From: Leucosporidium creatinivorum
Lineage: Eukaryota; Basidiomycota; Microbotryomycetes; Leucosporidiales; Leucosporidiaceae
Reading direction: 5' to 3'
NCBI GenBank assembly: GCA_001600635.1
Contig: BCKL01000022.1
Coordinates: forward strand, 62,001 to 126,000
DNA: 64,000 nucleotides
The position numbers were made by a program, and so were the translations under genes. The notes under the pieces are model-generated. The model searched no databases. It had not been told where the DNA came from and saw nothing but the letters and a program-made list of their open reading frames with translations. Below are positions 22,659-34,618 of this stretch, piece by piece. Within the stretch, counting starts at the first letter, position 1. Every line of letters starts with the position of its first letter.

Positions 22659-23804
22659 ATGGACTCGCCTACTCCCGCTCCCGCTCCTGCTTCCGCCTGG
22701 TCCTGCACTTTCTGCCGTCAAGAGCAGCAGAGCGATCTGGCCTCCCTCAACTGCCCTAGCAACAGCAAACACAGTATTTTATGCTGCATGGGAGTAAGTC
22801 GAAGCTTCGCTACCGCCCTCGCACTCCGCTATAACAGCGCCGACTGACGCTCGCTCCACCCCCCCAGTGCGCGAACGCTAGGAAGGACTTCTCCTGCCCC
22901 TTCTGCGCGACTACCGCTCAATCCAACAGCACCGAGCATCCAGCACCTGCTCCCACTGCTACTGCTGCTCCGTCAAGTGCTACTACGACTCTTGAGGAGA
23001 AGCAGAACACCGGAGCGCCATCGCCGAGGTGAGTTCTGAGTCGTTTCAGGCATGAGTGATGCTGACTCTCTTCATGATAGCTGCCCCAACACTCCCTGCG
23101 AGTTTCAGGGCGATGTTGAGTACCACTCCTCGGTCGTGCGCCATTGCTTCGTCCGTAAACGAGCAGCGCCGAGCTGACACTTCGCTCCTCAGTGCCACTC
23201 CCGCACCGTCACCTGCCCCAAAGATGGATGCGAGGCCCTCTTCCAAGTCAATAGTGCCGTCCGCCACTTCGAAAGGGACTGCGAAGCGATGCTCGTCCCG
23301 TGCCCAAGAGGAGGACCGCAATGCTCGAAGCATCATCGCCGAGACGACCCAGCTCATTCGGCCGTCTGCACCTACCACAAGTGAGTCGTCGACCGTCGGG
23401 GAGTCTACCCCGGTGTGTTCCCAGCTGACTCGAGGCTTCTCCGCCTTTGCTCATCGTGCGGGTGCTCCGGATCCGGCTGCAACACTCGCTCGACTCTCGC
23501 CCTGCTTCGCCAATACCACGAGCCGACGTGCCGCCTTCTCTGTCAAGCACTTCAAGAAGCTCGTCAAGCCAACGTCCACAACCAACAGCGTCTCCAATCC
23601 GCCGAGAATCGCATTCACACCAGCTCGGCAACGGTCCTGAAGCTTTACGCCGAGATCAAGCAGCTCAAGGAGGACAAAGAGGTGCTGAGCGAGCGGCTCG
23701 GAGAGTGGTGGAAGATGGGTATGGATGCTCTCCAAAAGCATGGGAGCCAGCAGGCGTCGCTGAGTGGTCAGATGGAGCAGGATTGGATCGCCGAGCAGAG
23801 GTAG
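22659..23804 (+). CDS. TRAF-type zinc-finger protein with coiled coil
   Basis: Exons 22659-22793, 22868-23028, 23081-23150, 23193-23380 and 23435-23804 give 307 aa. An N-terminal Cys-rich segment (WSCTFCRQEQ, then LCCMGCANARKDFSCPFC) is a degenerate RING-like metal site. It is followed by two TRAF-like fingers (SCPNTPCEFQGDVEYHSSV and CHSRTVTCPKDGCEALF) with PCPRGGPQCSKHHRRDD. The C-terminus is helical and charged (LKLYAEIKQLKEDKEVLSE), a likely coiled coil. Such proteins are often E3 ligases or adaptors; no substrate is suggested. The donor GTCCGT (23151) and acceptor CGAG (23434) are weak but keep the frame. A second in-frame ATG at 22503 would add 52 residues. Confidence 0.7.
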
Positions 23805-24131
23805 ACGGCGTCGTTGGGGTGTAGAGGACATGCTTGAGGCTGCTTGCTAGTTCGTGTTACATTTTTGTGCATTTTCATTCTCCGTCGTGACTTGTAGCAG
23901 CCGAGTCAGATTGAAGATTGAGCGAGGGCGCTTCGTCGAAAGCTGCGCCGAGACTTCGCGTGGTGTTCGGCGTTGCTCCTTATTTATTGGTGCTGCGTTT
24001 CTTGAAGTCGTATATCGTCGTACAGATTCGGGGCCGAAAATCGCGGAAGGGCCCCTCTCAAAACCCCACGCTCCGAGGGGACGTCGCGCCGTTTCGTTTC
24101 TTCCCTTTCCCTCTCCCCGCTCGCCTCGACG
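23805..24131. other. Intergenic spacer before the Kre9-like gene
   Basis: 327 bp between two plus-strand genes, presumably terminator and promoter. Nothing specific is recognised. Confidence 0.35.
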
Positions 24132-25688
24132 ATGGTTGCTCTCGGCCTGCTTCTCCTGGCAGCAGCAACTTCGGTATGGTGCATCGCCATCACCGTACCC
24201 TCGACCGTTGTCTCCGGGCAAGACCTCGACTTCTCGTGGAGCAAGGGGCAGTCGCCTTTCGTGCTCAAAATCCTCATCAACAACAAGGTTATTGCTCAGC
24301 ATAACGACTGGACCTCGATGTCTAACACATGGCGAGCTACTCCAGATACAGCCCCTGTCGGTTAGTCCTGTGCAGAAACACGCCCGAGCGCTGAGCCGGA
24401 CACGAGCGAGCGCCGAGAGCTGACCTTGAGCCTGGCGGCAACAGGAACTATCGTCAAGATCCGAGTCATCGACAGCGAGAACAATATGGTCATCTCGTGC
24501 GTCCTGTTATCGGCCGAGGTAGCCCAGCCTTGACAGCAGCTTGGACCGAACCCAGCGCCGAAGCCAAATTGCTGACCTTGTCGCCTCCAGCACGGGCACA
24601 GAAGTGGTCAAGTCCCTCGCAAACACCAACAACGGTCCCGACAGAACCCCGCACATCGCTGCTCCTCCTCATACGACCACTCCCGCCATGCACAAGACCA
24701 ACTCGCCCTACGACGGCGGCATGACCTTCGATTCAGTGGACCAGGGGTTGGCGGCGCCTACCAACGATGCGATGGGAGTTGAGCCGTCTCCGATAGGAGG
24801 AAAAGGCAACACCACCTCTTTGAGCGGATCCAATCCAAGCGGCTCCAACTCGACTTTCGGCGGTGGCGCAAGCGGGATGAGCTCGAACGACACCTCGTCG
24901 GGCGCAGATGACACCCTCTTCAACTCGTGAGCTTCAGGTTGAGCTCTCAGGACAATCCCGAGCGGGAACTGACTCTGTGACCTCGCACTGCTCCTGCTCT
25001 CGTCCTCTCGCTCGGCTTTCGTTCGGCGCAGCACCTCGGCCGTCCCTATTGCCAGTGCAGCAACTTCTCTTGCTGTGACAGGTGGAGCAACAGCCGGAGC
25101 TACATCGGCTGTGAACCTCACTGCCACCGCAGGATCGACTGCGACGGATTCCGCCGCTTCCAGCACATCGACGAGGTGAGCCTTCGCCGAGTCTCCTCTT
25201 GTGCTTCTATTTGTGCCTTGCGGGGTTTCGTTGCATTGAGCTTCCGCTCACACAAATCTCAAACTTCGATTAAACAGCACTGACAGCTCTGGAGACACCC
25301 CAATATCCACTTACCTCATCATCGGCGGTGTCGTTTTGCTTCTGGTCTGTGCCGGCGGAGGCGTCTGGTGGTATCTGTGCGATTCTGAGCGCTCTTCACG
25401 TCGAAGATTAGCACGACTGATTCTTCTCCGACTCCTCGCAGCAACAGCAAGAAGGAGAAGGACGCTCAGAAAGGCGAGAAGGGCGCGCACGGCGGGGATC
25501 AATCAGACGAGGAGGCGCTTGTAGGAGGTGGTCACGGCCACGAGGACTCGGAGACGGATCAGAGTGGAGATGAGGGGGGTGGAAACCCGAAGAAGGGAGG
25601 ATCGGGAGGCAGGAGGGGAGGACGAAGCGAGTCGGAGACCGAGCCGAGCGAGTCGGAGGATGATGGGAAGTCGAGTAGGAGGGAGTAG
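24132..25688 (+). CDS. Kre9/Knh1-like secreted or membrane surface protein
   Basis: Exons 24132-24360, 24445-24496, 24591-24926, 25032-25175, 25278-25370 and 25442-25688 give 366 aa. A signal peptide (MVALGLLLLAAATSVWCIA) leads into an Ig-like domain of the Ser-Thr-rich GPI-anchored family: ITVPSTVVSGQDLDFSWSKG, then TIVKIRVIDSENNMVIS. A long Ser/Thr/Gly/Asn-rich stalk follows, likely O-glycosylated. One transmembrane helix, YLIIGGVVLLLVCAGGGVWW, leads to a hydrophilic cytoplasmic tail rich in Glu, Ser and Gly. Family members act in cell-wall glucan assembly; the membrane anchor and tail here suggest a wall sensor, as in Wsc/Mid2 proteins, which is inference. The intron at 25371 splits the codon just after the TM segment. 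Confidence 0.72.
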
Positions 25689-26044
25689 GTAGACAGGGGG
25701 AAGTAGCCGGTGGGGCTAAGAGCTACTCACAAACACACCGGGCATCCCATCGGGCTCCCCTGCGAACGGTATCGACCTCCTCGGCGAAAGCTCGGCGCTC
25801 GTGAAGCGATCTCGAGATTGGTCTGCCATCGTGTATGGTCGCCCCTACACCCCGCTAAGACCCTGACCTCATCTGTAGCACAGTACAAGCCGGCTGATGA
25901 CGAAATGGCCTCTCTGAAACGACCGCTTGCCTCTTTGCCTCCTCGTTGTCACCTCGCTACTCATCGACCTTCCCGCGCTTGTCCAGACTTCTCACCGGCC
26001 GAGATCTCACCTCAGTAGAGCCAACGGGCTTCACAGCAAGAGCG
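25689..26044. other. Intergenic spacer upstream of the ABC transporter
   Basis: 356 bp. The frame of the transporter stays open upstream to 25946, but no in-frame ATG precedes 26045. No motif recognised. Confidence 0.35.
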
Positions 26045-28924
26045 ATGGCCGCCCCCAAAGGCCGCATCGCGTCTCTTCTCGCCGCCCGACCAGCAACAGC
26101 TCCTCGGCCAGCCTTCACTCCCGCCCGCTTCCTCTCCACCGCACCATGCAGCCCTTCCCTCCTCCTTCGCTCCCAAGCCCTCGGCCAACGACCAGCAGCA
26201 AGAGCACGCTTGCTACACTCGGATAGCTTCGCGCGGTCTTCGCCCATCGCCAGCACTAGCTCGCTCCCGAGAGCCTACTTGGCAGCACGGCTACGCTCAA
26301 GAAGTGCCTCGACAGATGCCAAGAAGGAGGTGGAGCCAGTGCAGAAGAAGAGCGAGGTCGTAGTCGACAAGGAGGAGGGCGACAAGGCGAGCAGCAAGCT
26401 CAAGCTGGGCGAGGTTCGGCGGTTAATGGTACTAGCAAAGCCCGAGCAGAAGACGATTGCTCTGGCCATTGGTCTCGTGAGTAATTGCTTCTGTATCGTT
26501 GCCGACGCGCTCGCTCACGAGCTTGTTGTGCTGCCGCCAGCTCTTTGTCTCGTCTTCGGTCTCGCTCTCTATTCCCTTCACCATTGGACGCATCATCGAC
26601 CTGTTCTCGGGCACTGGTGGTGGTCTCCCAATCTCGGTACCCACCGCTGCCGCTATCCTCGCTGTCTTCTTTGCGATCGGCGCGGCTGCGAGTGAGTCGA
26701 GCTCGCTTTAGGCCTCCATCGTGTGGTAGCTGACTTGCGCCTCACAGACATGGGACGTACTATTCTCATGCGTATCAGTGGCCAGCGTATCGTCGCCAGG
26801 CTTCGTGAGGCTGCCTACACCAACGTACTCCGCCAGGTGAGCTCGCCTTTCGCCTCTCGGCCTTGTATCTCCGCTGACCCTTTGTACCCCAGGACATCGG
26901 ATGGCAAGATCTGCAGGGAGCTTCCAAGCCGTCAGCGCTCTCCGACGTTCGCCCTGCTCCTTCATCGACCCCCGCCGCCGCTACTTCGAACTCGACTGCC
27001 GTCGTCCCCGTCAAGGACACTGGCATTCGCTCTACTGGGGACATTATCTCTCGCCTCGGTTCGGACGCCGGCATTGTTGGAGAGTCGCTCACTCGCGAGC
27101 TCAGTGAGGGTCTTAGGTGAGTGGCAGAGTGGAGCGATTGTTCGGCGCCGAGGCTGACGTCTTCCCTCCTGCAGAGCACTTGTAACTGCCACCGTCGGAA
27201 TTGGAGCCATGCTTTACATCTCGGCCAAACTCACCGCTGTCATGCTGCTCATCGGTGAGTCCCGACGGACGCATACCGAGTCCTGAGCTGAAACCAGCTC
27301 TCGCAGTCCCTCCCATCTCCATCGCCGCCGTCTTCTACGGTCGCTTCCTCAAGACCCTCTCGCGCAAGACGCAGAAGGCTGTCGGAGAGATGGTCGCTGT
27401 ATCGGAGGAGCGTCTCGGTGCCATCCGCACCGTGCAGGCTTTCAACGCTGTCGAGCCGACCGAGACCAAGCGCTTCAAGGAGAAGGTCGATCAGATCTAC
27501 GCTCTGTCCAAGACTGAGGCTTGGGCTTCTGGTGAGTGCACCATAACGCTGCTCCGACCACGATGCTGATGCTATCTCACGCAGGCCTCTTCTACGGTGG
27601 TGCCGGCTTCGCTGGCAACCTCAGCCTGATCGCCCTGCTCACCTACGGAGGCTCGCTCGTCGCTCAGGGTGCCATCACCGTTGGAGATCTCACGTCGCTC
27701 ATGGTGTATACCTTCTAGTGAGTCGAGTGCTCGCTTTACTGTCAGACCGCCGCTGACCCTCCCTTTCCCCACAGCATCGGATCCTCCCTCATCGGCCTCA
27801 CCAGCTTCTTCGGCACCATCATGAAGGGTCTCGGAGCCTCGTCGCGCATCTTCGAGCTCCTCGACGCCAAGCCCATCTCCGTCGAGCTCGGCAAGGGTTT
27901 CGTCCTCCCCGTCACGACTCCTCCTCGCCGTCTCGTCTTCGACGACGTCCACTTTGCCTACCCCAGCCGACCTGGAGCTGAGATCCTTCGCGGCGTCAAC
28001 CTCTCCATCGAGCCTGGTGAGTGTCAGCTCCTCCCGCTGTCGGCCGTATCGCTGACCCTCTCGCTCCACAGGAACCATCACCTCGGTCGCTGGAGGCTCG
28101 GGATCCGGCAAGTCGACCCTCGCCAACCTTTTGGTTCGCTACTACGACCCCTCTTCTGGACGTGTGCTCTACGGAGACGAGAACATCCGCAACTACACCC
28201 CCGAGTCGTGGCGCCAGCGCATCGCCATCGTCCCTCAGGATCCCGCTCTCTTTTCCAACACCATCGCCGAGAACAGTGAGTCGAGGCAGAGACGACGGCG
28301 ACGATTTCTAGACTGACTTTGCTTGCCCGCCACAGTCGCCTACGGACGGCCAACAGCTACCCGCGCCGAGATCGAGGAGGCCGCTCGGCTTGCTAACTGC
28401 GGCTTCATCGACACCCTCCCTCGCGGCTTTGACACTCAAGTCGGCGCTCGCGGTGCTCAGCTGTCGGGTGAGTAGTGCTCATACCCGTTCAGCTCTTCCG
28501 AGACTGACTCATGTCTTGCAGGTGGACAACGGCAACGATTAGCCATCGCTCGCGCTCTTCTTCAAAAGCCCAAGATCTTGGTCTGCGACGAGTGAGTCCT
28601 GTTGGCGTGTCAGCTTGAGGCCTTATGCTCACCTCAACCTCAACTCTGCGCAGAGCCACCTCGGCACTCGACGCAGCCAGCGAGAGCCTCGTGAACAAGG
28701 CCATCTCCAACATCTCGGCGACCCACTCGCTCACGACCATCCTCATCGCTCACCGTCTTTCGACTCTGCGGACAGCCGACACGGTCGTGCTGATGGATCA
28801 GGGTGTCGTTGCGGAGCAGGGTACCTTCGATGAGCTCTCTCGCGAGGGGTCGAGGTTCAACGCTCTGGTCCGAAGCCAGATGCTGGTCGGAGCGGCGCCA
28901 GCAGCGCCCGAGCGGATAGATTAG
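26045..28924 (+). CDS. MDL1: Mitochondrial ABC half-transporter (MDL/ABCB10 type)
   Basis: Twelve exons: 26045-26476, 26541-26691, 26748-26836, 26893-27116, 27175-27254, 27307-27531, 27585-27717, 27775-28016, 28072-28275, 28336-28467, 28522-28591 and 28654-28924 (750 aa). An Arg/Ser/Ala-rich N-terminus of about 110 residues looks like a mitochondrial presequence. An ABC transmembrane domain with six predicted helices follows. The nucleotide-binding domain has Walker A ([12 protein letters not shown]), Q-loop (IVPQDPALF), signature ([16 protein letters not shown]), Walker B (KILVCDEATSALD) and H-loop (LIAHRLSTL), all intact. Half-transporters dimerise in the inner membrane; yeast Mdl1 exports peptides. 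An insertion of Ser/Thr/Ala residues after GWQDLQG lengthens an early loop. MDL1 versus MDL2 orthology is not resolved. Confidence 0.9.
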
Positions 28925-29090
28925 TAAGAAAGCAGGAATACACAGTGCACGCAATATACCCCTCTCTTAACTATAAACCTTCACGAGCAAGCTGAGCCGA
29001 CAGACTTGATCTAAGAGAACCAGCTCTCGCGTCCTTTGCCCTCTGCTCCAACCACTCGCGCTCGTTAAACTTGTCACCTCCGCCTCTCGC

Positions 29091-31265
29091 ATGGGACGAA
29101 CGGGTACACCGAAAAAGACTGCCGCCACTCGCACCCTCTCTGCCCGACAATCGCCTGCACCTTCCCTCTCCTTCACAAACTCGACGGATCCCACTCCCTC
29201 GACTTCTCGCGCTCCCTCCGCCTCTGCCGAGCCCGCTCGCCCTGCTACTAGCCACAAGAAGGCCAAACCAGCTAGTGCCATCCCTCCGCACCTCATGGCC
29301 GGTCAGAAACGGTCCATCGAGGAGTCGCCAGAGCCTAAATCGTCCAAGAGCAACAAGAAGCCTCGCAGCGACAAGCCAAAGTGGACCAAGGCGGAAAAGA
29401 AGGCTAGGAAGGCCGCTCTAGCAGCAGGGGAGACGGGCATCTCGATCAAGGGCACTGCTTCCAAGTCCACCTCGGAGGATGACGCCGAGAGCAAGGAGGA
29501 GGGCGAGATTCAAGGCGACTTCAACGACCTCTTCTTCATGGATTCGACGCCGTCGGTGATCCCAGCAGAGGAGGCATTCGTGGAAGCTGCTCAAGAGTCG
29601 CCCGTCAAGGCCGGTGCGGTGGCAGGAGAGACCAAGATGGAGGAGAAGGCGCGCCTGCTCGCAGAAGAGGAGGAGGATATGAGGGCCTTTGCCAACGAGG
29701 TCGCCATGACGGACAGTGAGGAGGAGGACTCGGACGAGGATGGGGATGAGGATAGCGAGGATGATGGACCAAGGCCGTTGCCTTACGCTGAGGATATGCT
29801 CTACGAGGATGAGGAAGCGCTGCAGGAGGCGATTCGGGGCAAGATTGTGGACGATAGCGCTGCCAAGGTGGGTTGATGAAGCTAGGAGGAGCGTAAAGAG
29901 GAGGGCTAACAACTTGAGCAGGTCACCGGCCGCTACTACAAGGAGGCGGACCTCACCAAGAGCTGTGCTCTCTGCGGAGGTGAGCTCGGCGCTTCGTCTT
30001 TCCTGCTCTGAGCTGGTCAGCTGACTACTCTTCTCTCACAGAACAAGGACACAGCTCTCGCGACTGCCAGCACTCGCAATGCTTCATTTGCGGTCTCGTC
30101 GACAGCGACCACGAGGCTCGCAACTGCCCCGTCGCCCTCGTCTGCTCGGCTTGTGGCTCTCGAGGCCACTTTGCTAGGGTGAGCGGTCTTGACGCACCAC
30201 CGAACGACCGATACTCATACCTTCCTTCCGGCAGGACTGCACAAACGCTGCGCCGATGCGAGGATCTCATTACGGCGCTCGCTGCACGCATTGCTCGAGC
30301 AACAACCATCTCACTGTGGTGAGTTGCCTTCGATCTCGCTCCTCCTTCTGTTCTGACCTGTTACTCCTCCTCGCAGAACTGCCCGACGCTTTGGCGCATC
30401 TACGACACGACTGGAGCGAAGCCAGCGAAGCGCAAAATTGTCTTCGCCTGCGCTAACGATGGAACGACCCGCGATCACTTCATCGACGACTGGTAAGCTC
30501 TCCCCTTTGCACGAGTTTTGCGTGAGCTCGAGCTGATCCCACTTCCCTCGCAGCCTTCTCCCTCGCGGCCACCCCCTCCGCTTTGCCGACTCTTCCGCCT
30601 TCAACCGCGCCGCACTCGGCGACGCCGCCAAGGGACTGCCCGGCCCATCGACTTCTCGCAGTGGAGGAGGAGCGACTGGGGCTGCGTCAGCTGCCCGAAG
30701 ACGAGGCGCCGAACGTCGACCCGAGCCCGAGGAGCCAGCCGACGATGATTGGTTCGCTTCGAGGGGTCGCAATGGCGGCGGATCGACCAGCGGAAGCGGT
30801 CGCAATACGCCTCGCGGTGGCGGCAACGGCGGAGGGAACGGCAAGAGCAAGGGAGGCGACTTTGGAGGCCATCGGTTCCGCCCTGAGCGACAGGCCGACA
30901 ATGGTCGACGAACGCACATCCACTTCAACGAGTCGAGTCATGATCGTTTCGGTGGATCGCCTGCGCCACGCCGAGATGAAGGAGGCAGAGGAGGCTACCG
31001 CGACATGGATCGAGACGACCGAGGGCGCTACGAGGATCGAGATAGCTGGAGGTCGATGTACGGAGATGATGACCGAGGGAGCCGAGGAGGGGGAGGAGGC
31101 GGCAATGGGGGTGGACGGAGAGGTGGCGGGGGAGGGAACGGAGGCGGAGGTGGATCAGGAAGGAGCAGCGGCCGAGGAACCCCTTCGCTGGCTTCGCGGA
31201 TAGAAGGTGGAGGGGGAGGCGGAGGTAACCGCCCTTCGCCGCGGTACCAGGGTGGCTACTATTGA
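29091..31265 (+). CDS. AIR1: Zinc-knuckle RNA-binding protein, Air1/Air2 (TRAMP complex)
   Basis: Exons 29091-29867, 29922-29979, 30042-30178, 30235-30318, 30377-30492 and 30554-31265 give 627 aa. The N-terminal 255 residues are disordered and acidic with a KR-rich stretch. Four CCHC knuckles follow: CALCGEQGHSSRDC, CFICGLVDSDHEARNC (a longer spacing), CSACGSRGHFARDC and CTHCSSNNHLTVNC. Introns fall inside or at the edge of three of the four. The C-terminus is Gly/Arg/Asp-rich with RGG-like repeats. Air proteins bridge RNA and the Trf4-Mtr4 poly(A) polymerase-helicase in nuclear RNA surveillance. Yeast Air1 has five knuckles and about 360 residues, so this protein is longer and may have four. 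The acidic and RGG extensions are extra. Confidence 0.85.
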
Positions 31266-31517
31266 TTCGGTGCAAGCATTGGAGCTATCACCCGGTCTAT
31301 GGAAGTGAGAAGGCGCGAGCGAGTCGAGAAGTTCGGCGCTCGAGTGAAATCGGTCGACCAGTCGCATCAGTACAGCTGTATCACGATCGCTTCAGATGAT
31401 TCCAGTGTCACTTAACGCGTCCGCGAGTCTGACAAAGTGTGAAGACTGCAGGTGAAGAAGCGAATCGGCCGCCGCTTGCTGCTCTCTCTCCTCCGAAATC
31501 GTTGAGATCTGATCAAC

Positions 31518-32790
31518 ATGGCGCAGGATCTCGTGCTCGATCCAGGTAAGCTCTTGGCATCTCTAGACCGTACTCAACTGACGCTCTTCACCTAACAGCC
31601 ATCAGGGACTGGGTGGGCCTCGTTGCTGCCAGCGCGCTCCCCTCAAGCTGACCTCTCTTGCTCGCAGGTGCTGGGCCCTCTTACCGTCATCATGCTGCTC
31701 AGTGGTCTGATCCGACACTATGTGACTATCCTGCTCAATTCACCGCCCAAGCCTCAGCCGCTGAAGGCCGTTCGAGAGCAGTGAGTCTCGTCGCTCTCCT
31801 CATCGTGTATCCTCCCGCTCACCTCCCCCCTCACAATCAGACGAGCACTCGCCCGCGGATCTATCCTTCGCACCAATAGCTCCTACCTCCCTCCCTCGGC
31901 CTTTGTCGCGCTCAAGACCCATCTCTCCTCCGCCTACACCTCCGGCTTCTACCTCAAGGCGCCTCCTCCCGCCGAAGGAGAGTCAGCACCTCCTCCACCG
32001 AACCCTTTGACTGATCCGGGAGCTATGGACGGCATGATGGACATGGTCAAGAAGCAAGCCGTCGGGTTCTTGCCTCAGGTGCGTCGTTGCTGCCTGGCTG
32101 AGGGCTGTTTGAAACTGTAGGGGAGCGAAGGAGACAATACGGAGGTGTTGACGGCGCTATAGAAATGCTGGGTGTCTTCTAGGCTCCCTACCGACTACGA
32201 CTGGGCAGCTCTCTCGCCTACTCCAGAACCGCCGAGCTGACCTCCTTCCCTCCCTTCGCAGACGATCCTCATGTACTACATCGGCTTCTTCTTCAACGGA
32301 TTTGTCCTCAGTACGTCCTCTGTACTTACGTACCTTCTAGCAGCCTCTTACCTCGGCTCTACCCTCGCAGCCCGACTCCCCTTCCCCCTCACCCTCCGCT
32401 TCAAATCCATGCTGCAACGCGGCATCGAGACCCAAGACATGGACGTCAGCTGGGTCTCCTCCGTCTCGTGGTACTTCCTCTGTCTCTTCGGACTCAGCTC
32501 GGTGTACAGGCTCCTGCTCGGCGAGGATAACGGTTCGTCTCCTGCCGCTCTTCACTTGTGGCGAAGCTGACCTCCTCTCACCCACTACAGCCGCCGACGG
32601 AGGGCAAAACATGGCCGCCATGAACCAGATGGGAGGAGCAGCGATGATGGGAGGCATGCCCGGTCAGCCGGCGCAGGACTTTGTCAAGCTCTTCGCGACG
32701 GAGCGGGAGAATCTCGATATCGTCGAGTACTCGTGGGTGTGCGAGGGAGTAGAAGAGCGGTTGTTGAAGAAGTACGGCAAGGGTCTGTAA
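31518..32790 (+). CDS. EMC3: ER membrane protein complex subunit 3
   Basis: Seven exons: 31518-31545, 31599-31612, 31668-31780, 31841-32078, 32262-32310, 32371-32532 and 32591-32790 (267 aa, close to the usual 260). The protein starts [20 protein letters not shown], with TM1 [19 protein letters not shown]. The conserved [17 protein letters not shown] follows, then the Met-rich loop [18 protein letters not shown] and TM2 [22 protein letters not shown]3 is [20 protein letters not shown], and the C-terminus contains [16 protein letters not shown]3 is the YidC/Oxa1-related core of the EMC insertase that places tail-anchored and multipass proteins into the ER. Exon 2 is a 14 nt micro-exon. The donor at 32533 is GTTCGT. 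Convergent with MTD1. Confidence 0.93.
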
Positions 32791-33004
32791 CGTGATCGAG
32801 CTTCCTACACGACATCCTTGCCCGAAGCGAGACGGCCGACAACGAGAGCGCTTTGCGAGAATCGAAAGATGCTACGGCCAAGCGAGTTCGATACAAAACG
32901 CAAATTCATCATTCCCAAACCAAGCTACAAGATCTATCTACTCAAATGCCGTCAGCCCCGCCAACAGCGTCCTGTGAGAGCGCTCGGTCGTCCTCGACAC
33001 TCGG

Positions 33005-34343
33005 TTATGGCTGGCCGGCGAGGCGGTCCTGATATTCCCGTAGGCGCAACAAATTGCGTTGGAGCAAGACTATAGTAGCGCGGCCGATGCCAGGGCAGTA
33101 GATGGAAGCCTGAGAGAGGAGAGTCAGCTCGGCGCCGAAAGGAAGAGAGCCGACTGGCGCACCTTGTCCTTGACGGTGGGCTCAAAGTTCTTGCTCTCCG
33201 AAAAGTTGATGGCAACGACGCCCTCCTTGAGGTGCTCAGTCTTGATCTGGTAGGCCTTGCTGGGGACCTGCAGAAGCGAAAGAGTCAGCTAGTGCCTCCA
33301 CGGCGAGAAGACGACGGGAGCTCACTCCAGAGACGACAACGTCCGAGATGGCCAGGCACTCCTCGAGAGTGAGCTTGGTCGACTGGACGATGTGGTGAGG
33401 GTGGAAGGACGAGCGAGTGGATCCCTCGGGGGCAGCCTTGCGCTTGGTGAACTCTTGAATGCCGTCGAGGTCGACCGAGAAGACACGGGCACCGTCGTTG
33501 GCAAGGAGAGCGGCGAGAGGGCGACCGACAACCTCAGAGCTAGAGTGTAAGAAGTCAGCGAGGGCTCAGCTGAGCGGTATGACTACAGACGAACCGGTTG
33601 ATGACGGTGATGGTTCGGCCGTAGGCTCGTGAGCCGTAAGGGAGGAGGACGTTGTAGACCTGGCAGTGCTCGAGGGTCTTAACGATGGCGAGAGGAGTGC
33701 AGGGTAGAATGGCCTTGACGAGGGCACCATCCTGGTCCGAGATGGAGGCAGCTCCGGCGACGGGCGCCGAGGAGGTGACCTGGGCGGCTTGGGCGAGCTT
33801 GCGAGGGTCGATGAAGCGGGTGTTATGGTAGAGCGAGAAGAGCCTGTTACGATCGAGAAGCTCCTAGTCAGCTTGGCGGTTCTAATAGACCTCATCGCTT
33901 GCGAAAGCGAAGTAGAAGAGCTCCGCAACGTACCAGGTGAAGTTAAGGCCCTCGACATCCTTGAGAGGGCTGACGGCCTGCTGAAGGTATCCATCCTGAC
34001 GAGGTCCAAAGATGGGGTAGTAGACCATGATGCCGTGGACGCCAGCGTCGGCGTTGGCCTCGAGAATGGCTTCCTCAACCTCTCCCTGCTCGGCGGTGCC
34101 ATCCTCTCCCTCCCTCTTTCCAATCTCCCTCAGCTCGTATTCGATCCCAACCGCCTCGCAAGCCTTGGCGGTCCATTGAGCGTAGGCCCTCGAAGGAGCG
34201 TTTCCTGTCGCGAGCAGGCCGACGAGCTTGGGCTTGGGCGAAGCGACCGAGGTGGTAGCGATGATGCTGGCGCGGAAGGGCTTGGCGACGGTCTCTCCAG
34301 TGACGGTAGCGCAGACTGGTGCTTCGGCAGGGGCGGCAGACAT
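33005..34343 (-). CDS. MTD1: NAD-dependent methylenetetrahydrofolate dehydrogenase
   Basis: Exons 34343-33934, 33843-33595, 33539-33326, 33267-33163 and 33109-33005 give 360 aa. The family pattern is clear: KLVGLLATGNAPSRAYAQWT near the N-terminus, GIMVYYPIFGPRQDGYLQQ, KAILPCTPLAIVKTLE (folate site), TITVINRSEVVGRPLAALL (dinucleotide site), LAISDVVVSGVPSKAYQI and the terminal SIYCPGIGRATIVLLQRNLL. Yeast Mtd1 (320 aa) oxidises 5,10-methylene-THF to methenyl-THF in the cytosol, supplying one-carbon units for purine synthesis. No targeting peptide is visible. Intron 2 uses a GTTCGT donor. The last codons (EYQDRLAGQP) extend past the usual end. Confidence 0.93.
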
Positions 34344-34618
34344 GGTGTTGGAGCTGTAGGCAAGAGCGAACCGAGATCAGCTCGGGTTCTTTCGCACAAG
34401 ATTGGGCGAGTTGTAGGCGGTTCACGCGATCGTGCTACAGCGCAGCATGTTGTGTAGACCTATTCCGACCCCTGGCCGCTGGTGTACAACATGACGACTC
34501 ACTTTCGTTGTGTTTTGAGAGAGTCAAAAAGTGCGAAGCTCCGCGTCTTGCACAACATCTCAGCTATACTGCTGTTCGCTGCAAGCTAGTCTAAGCCCAT
34601 ATTGATATCCCGTTACAT

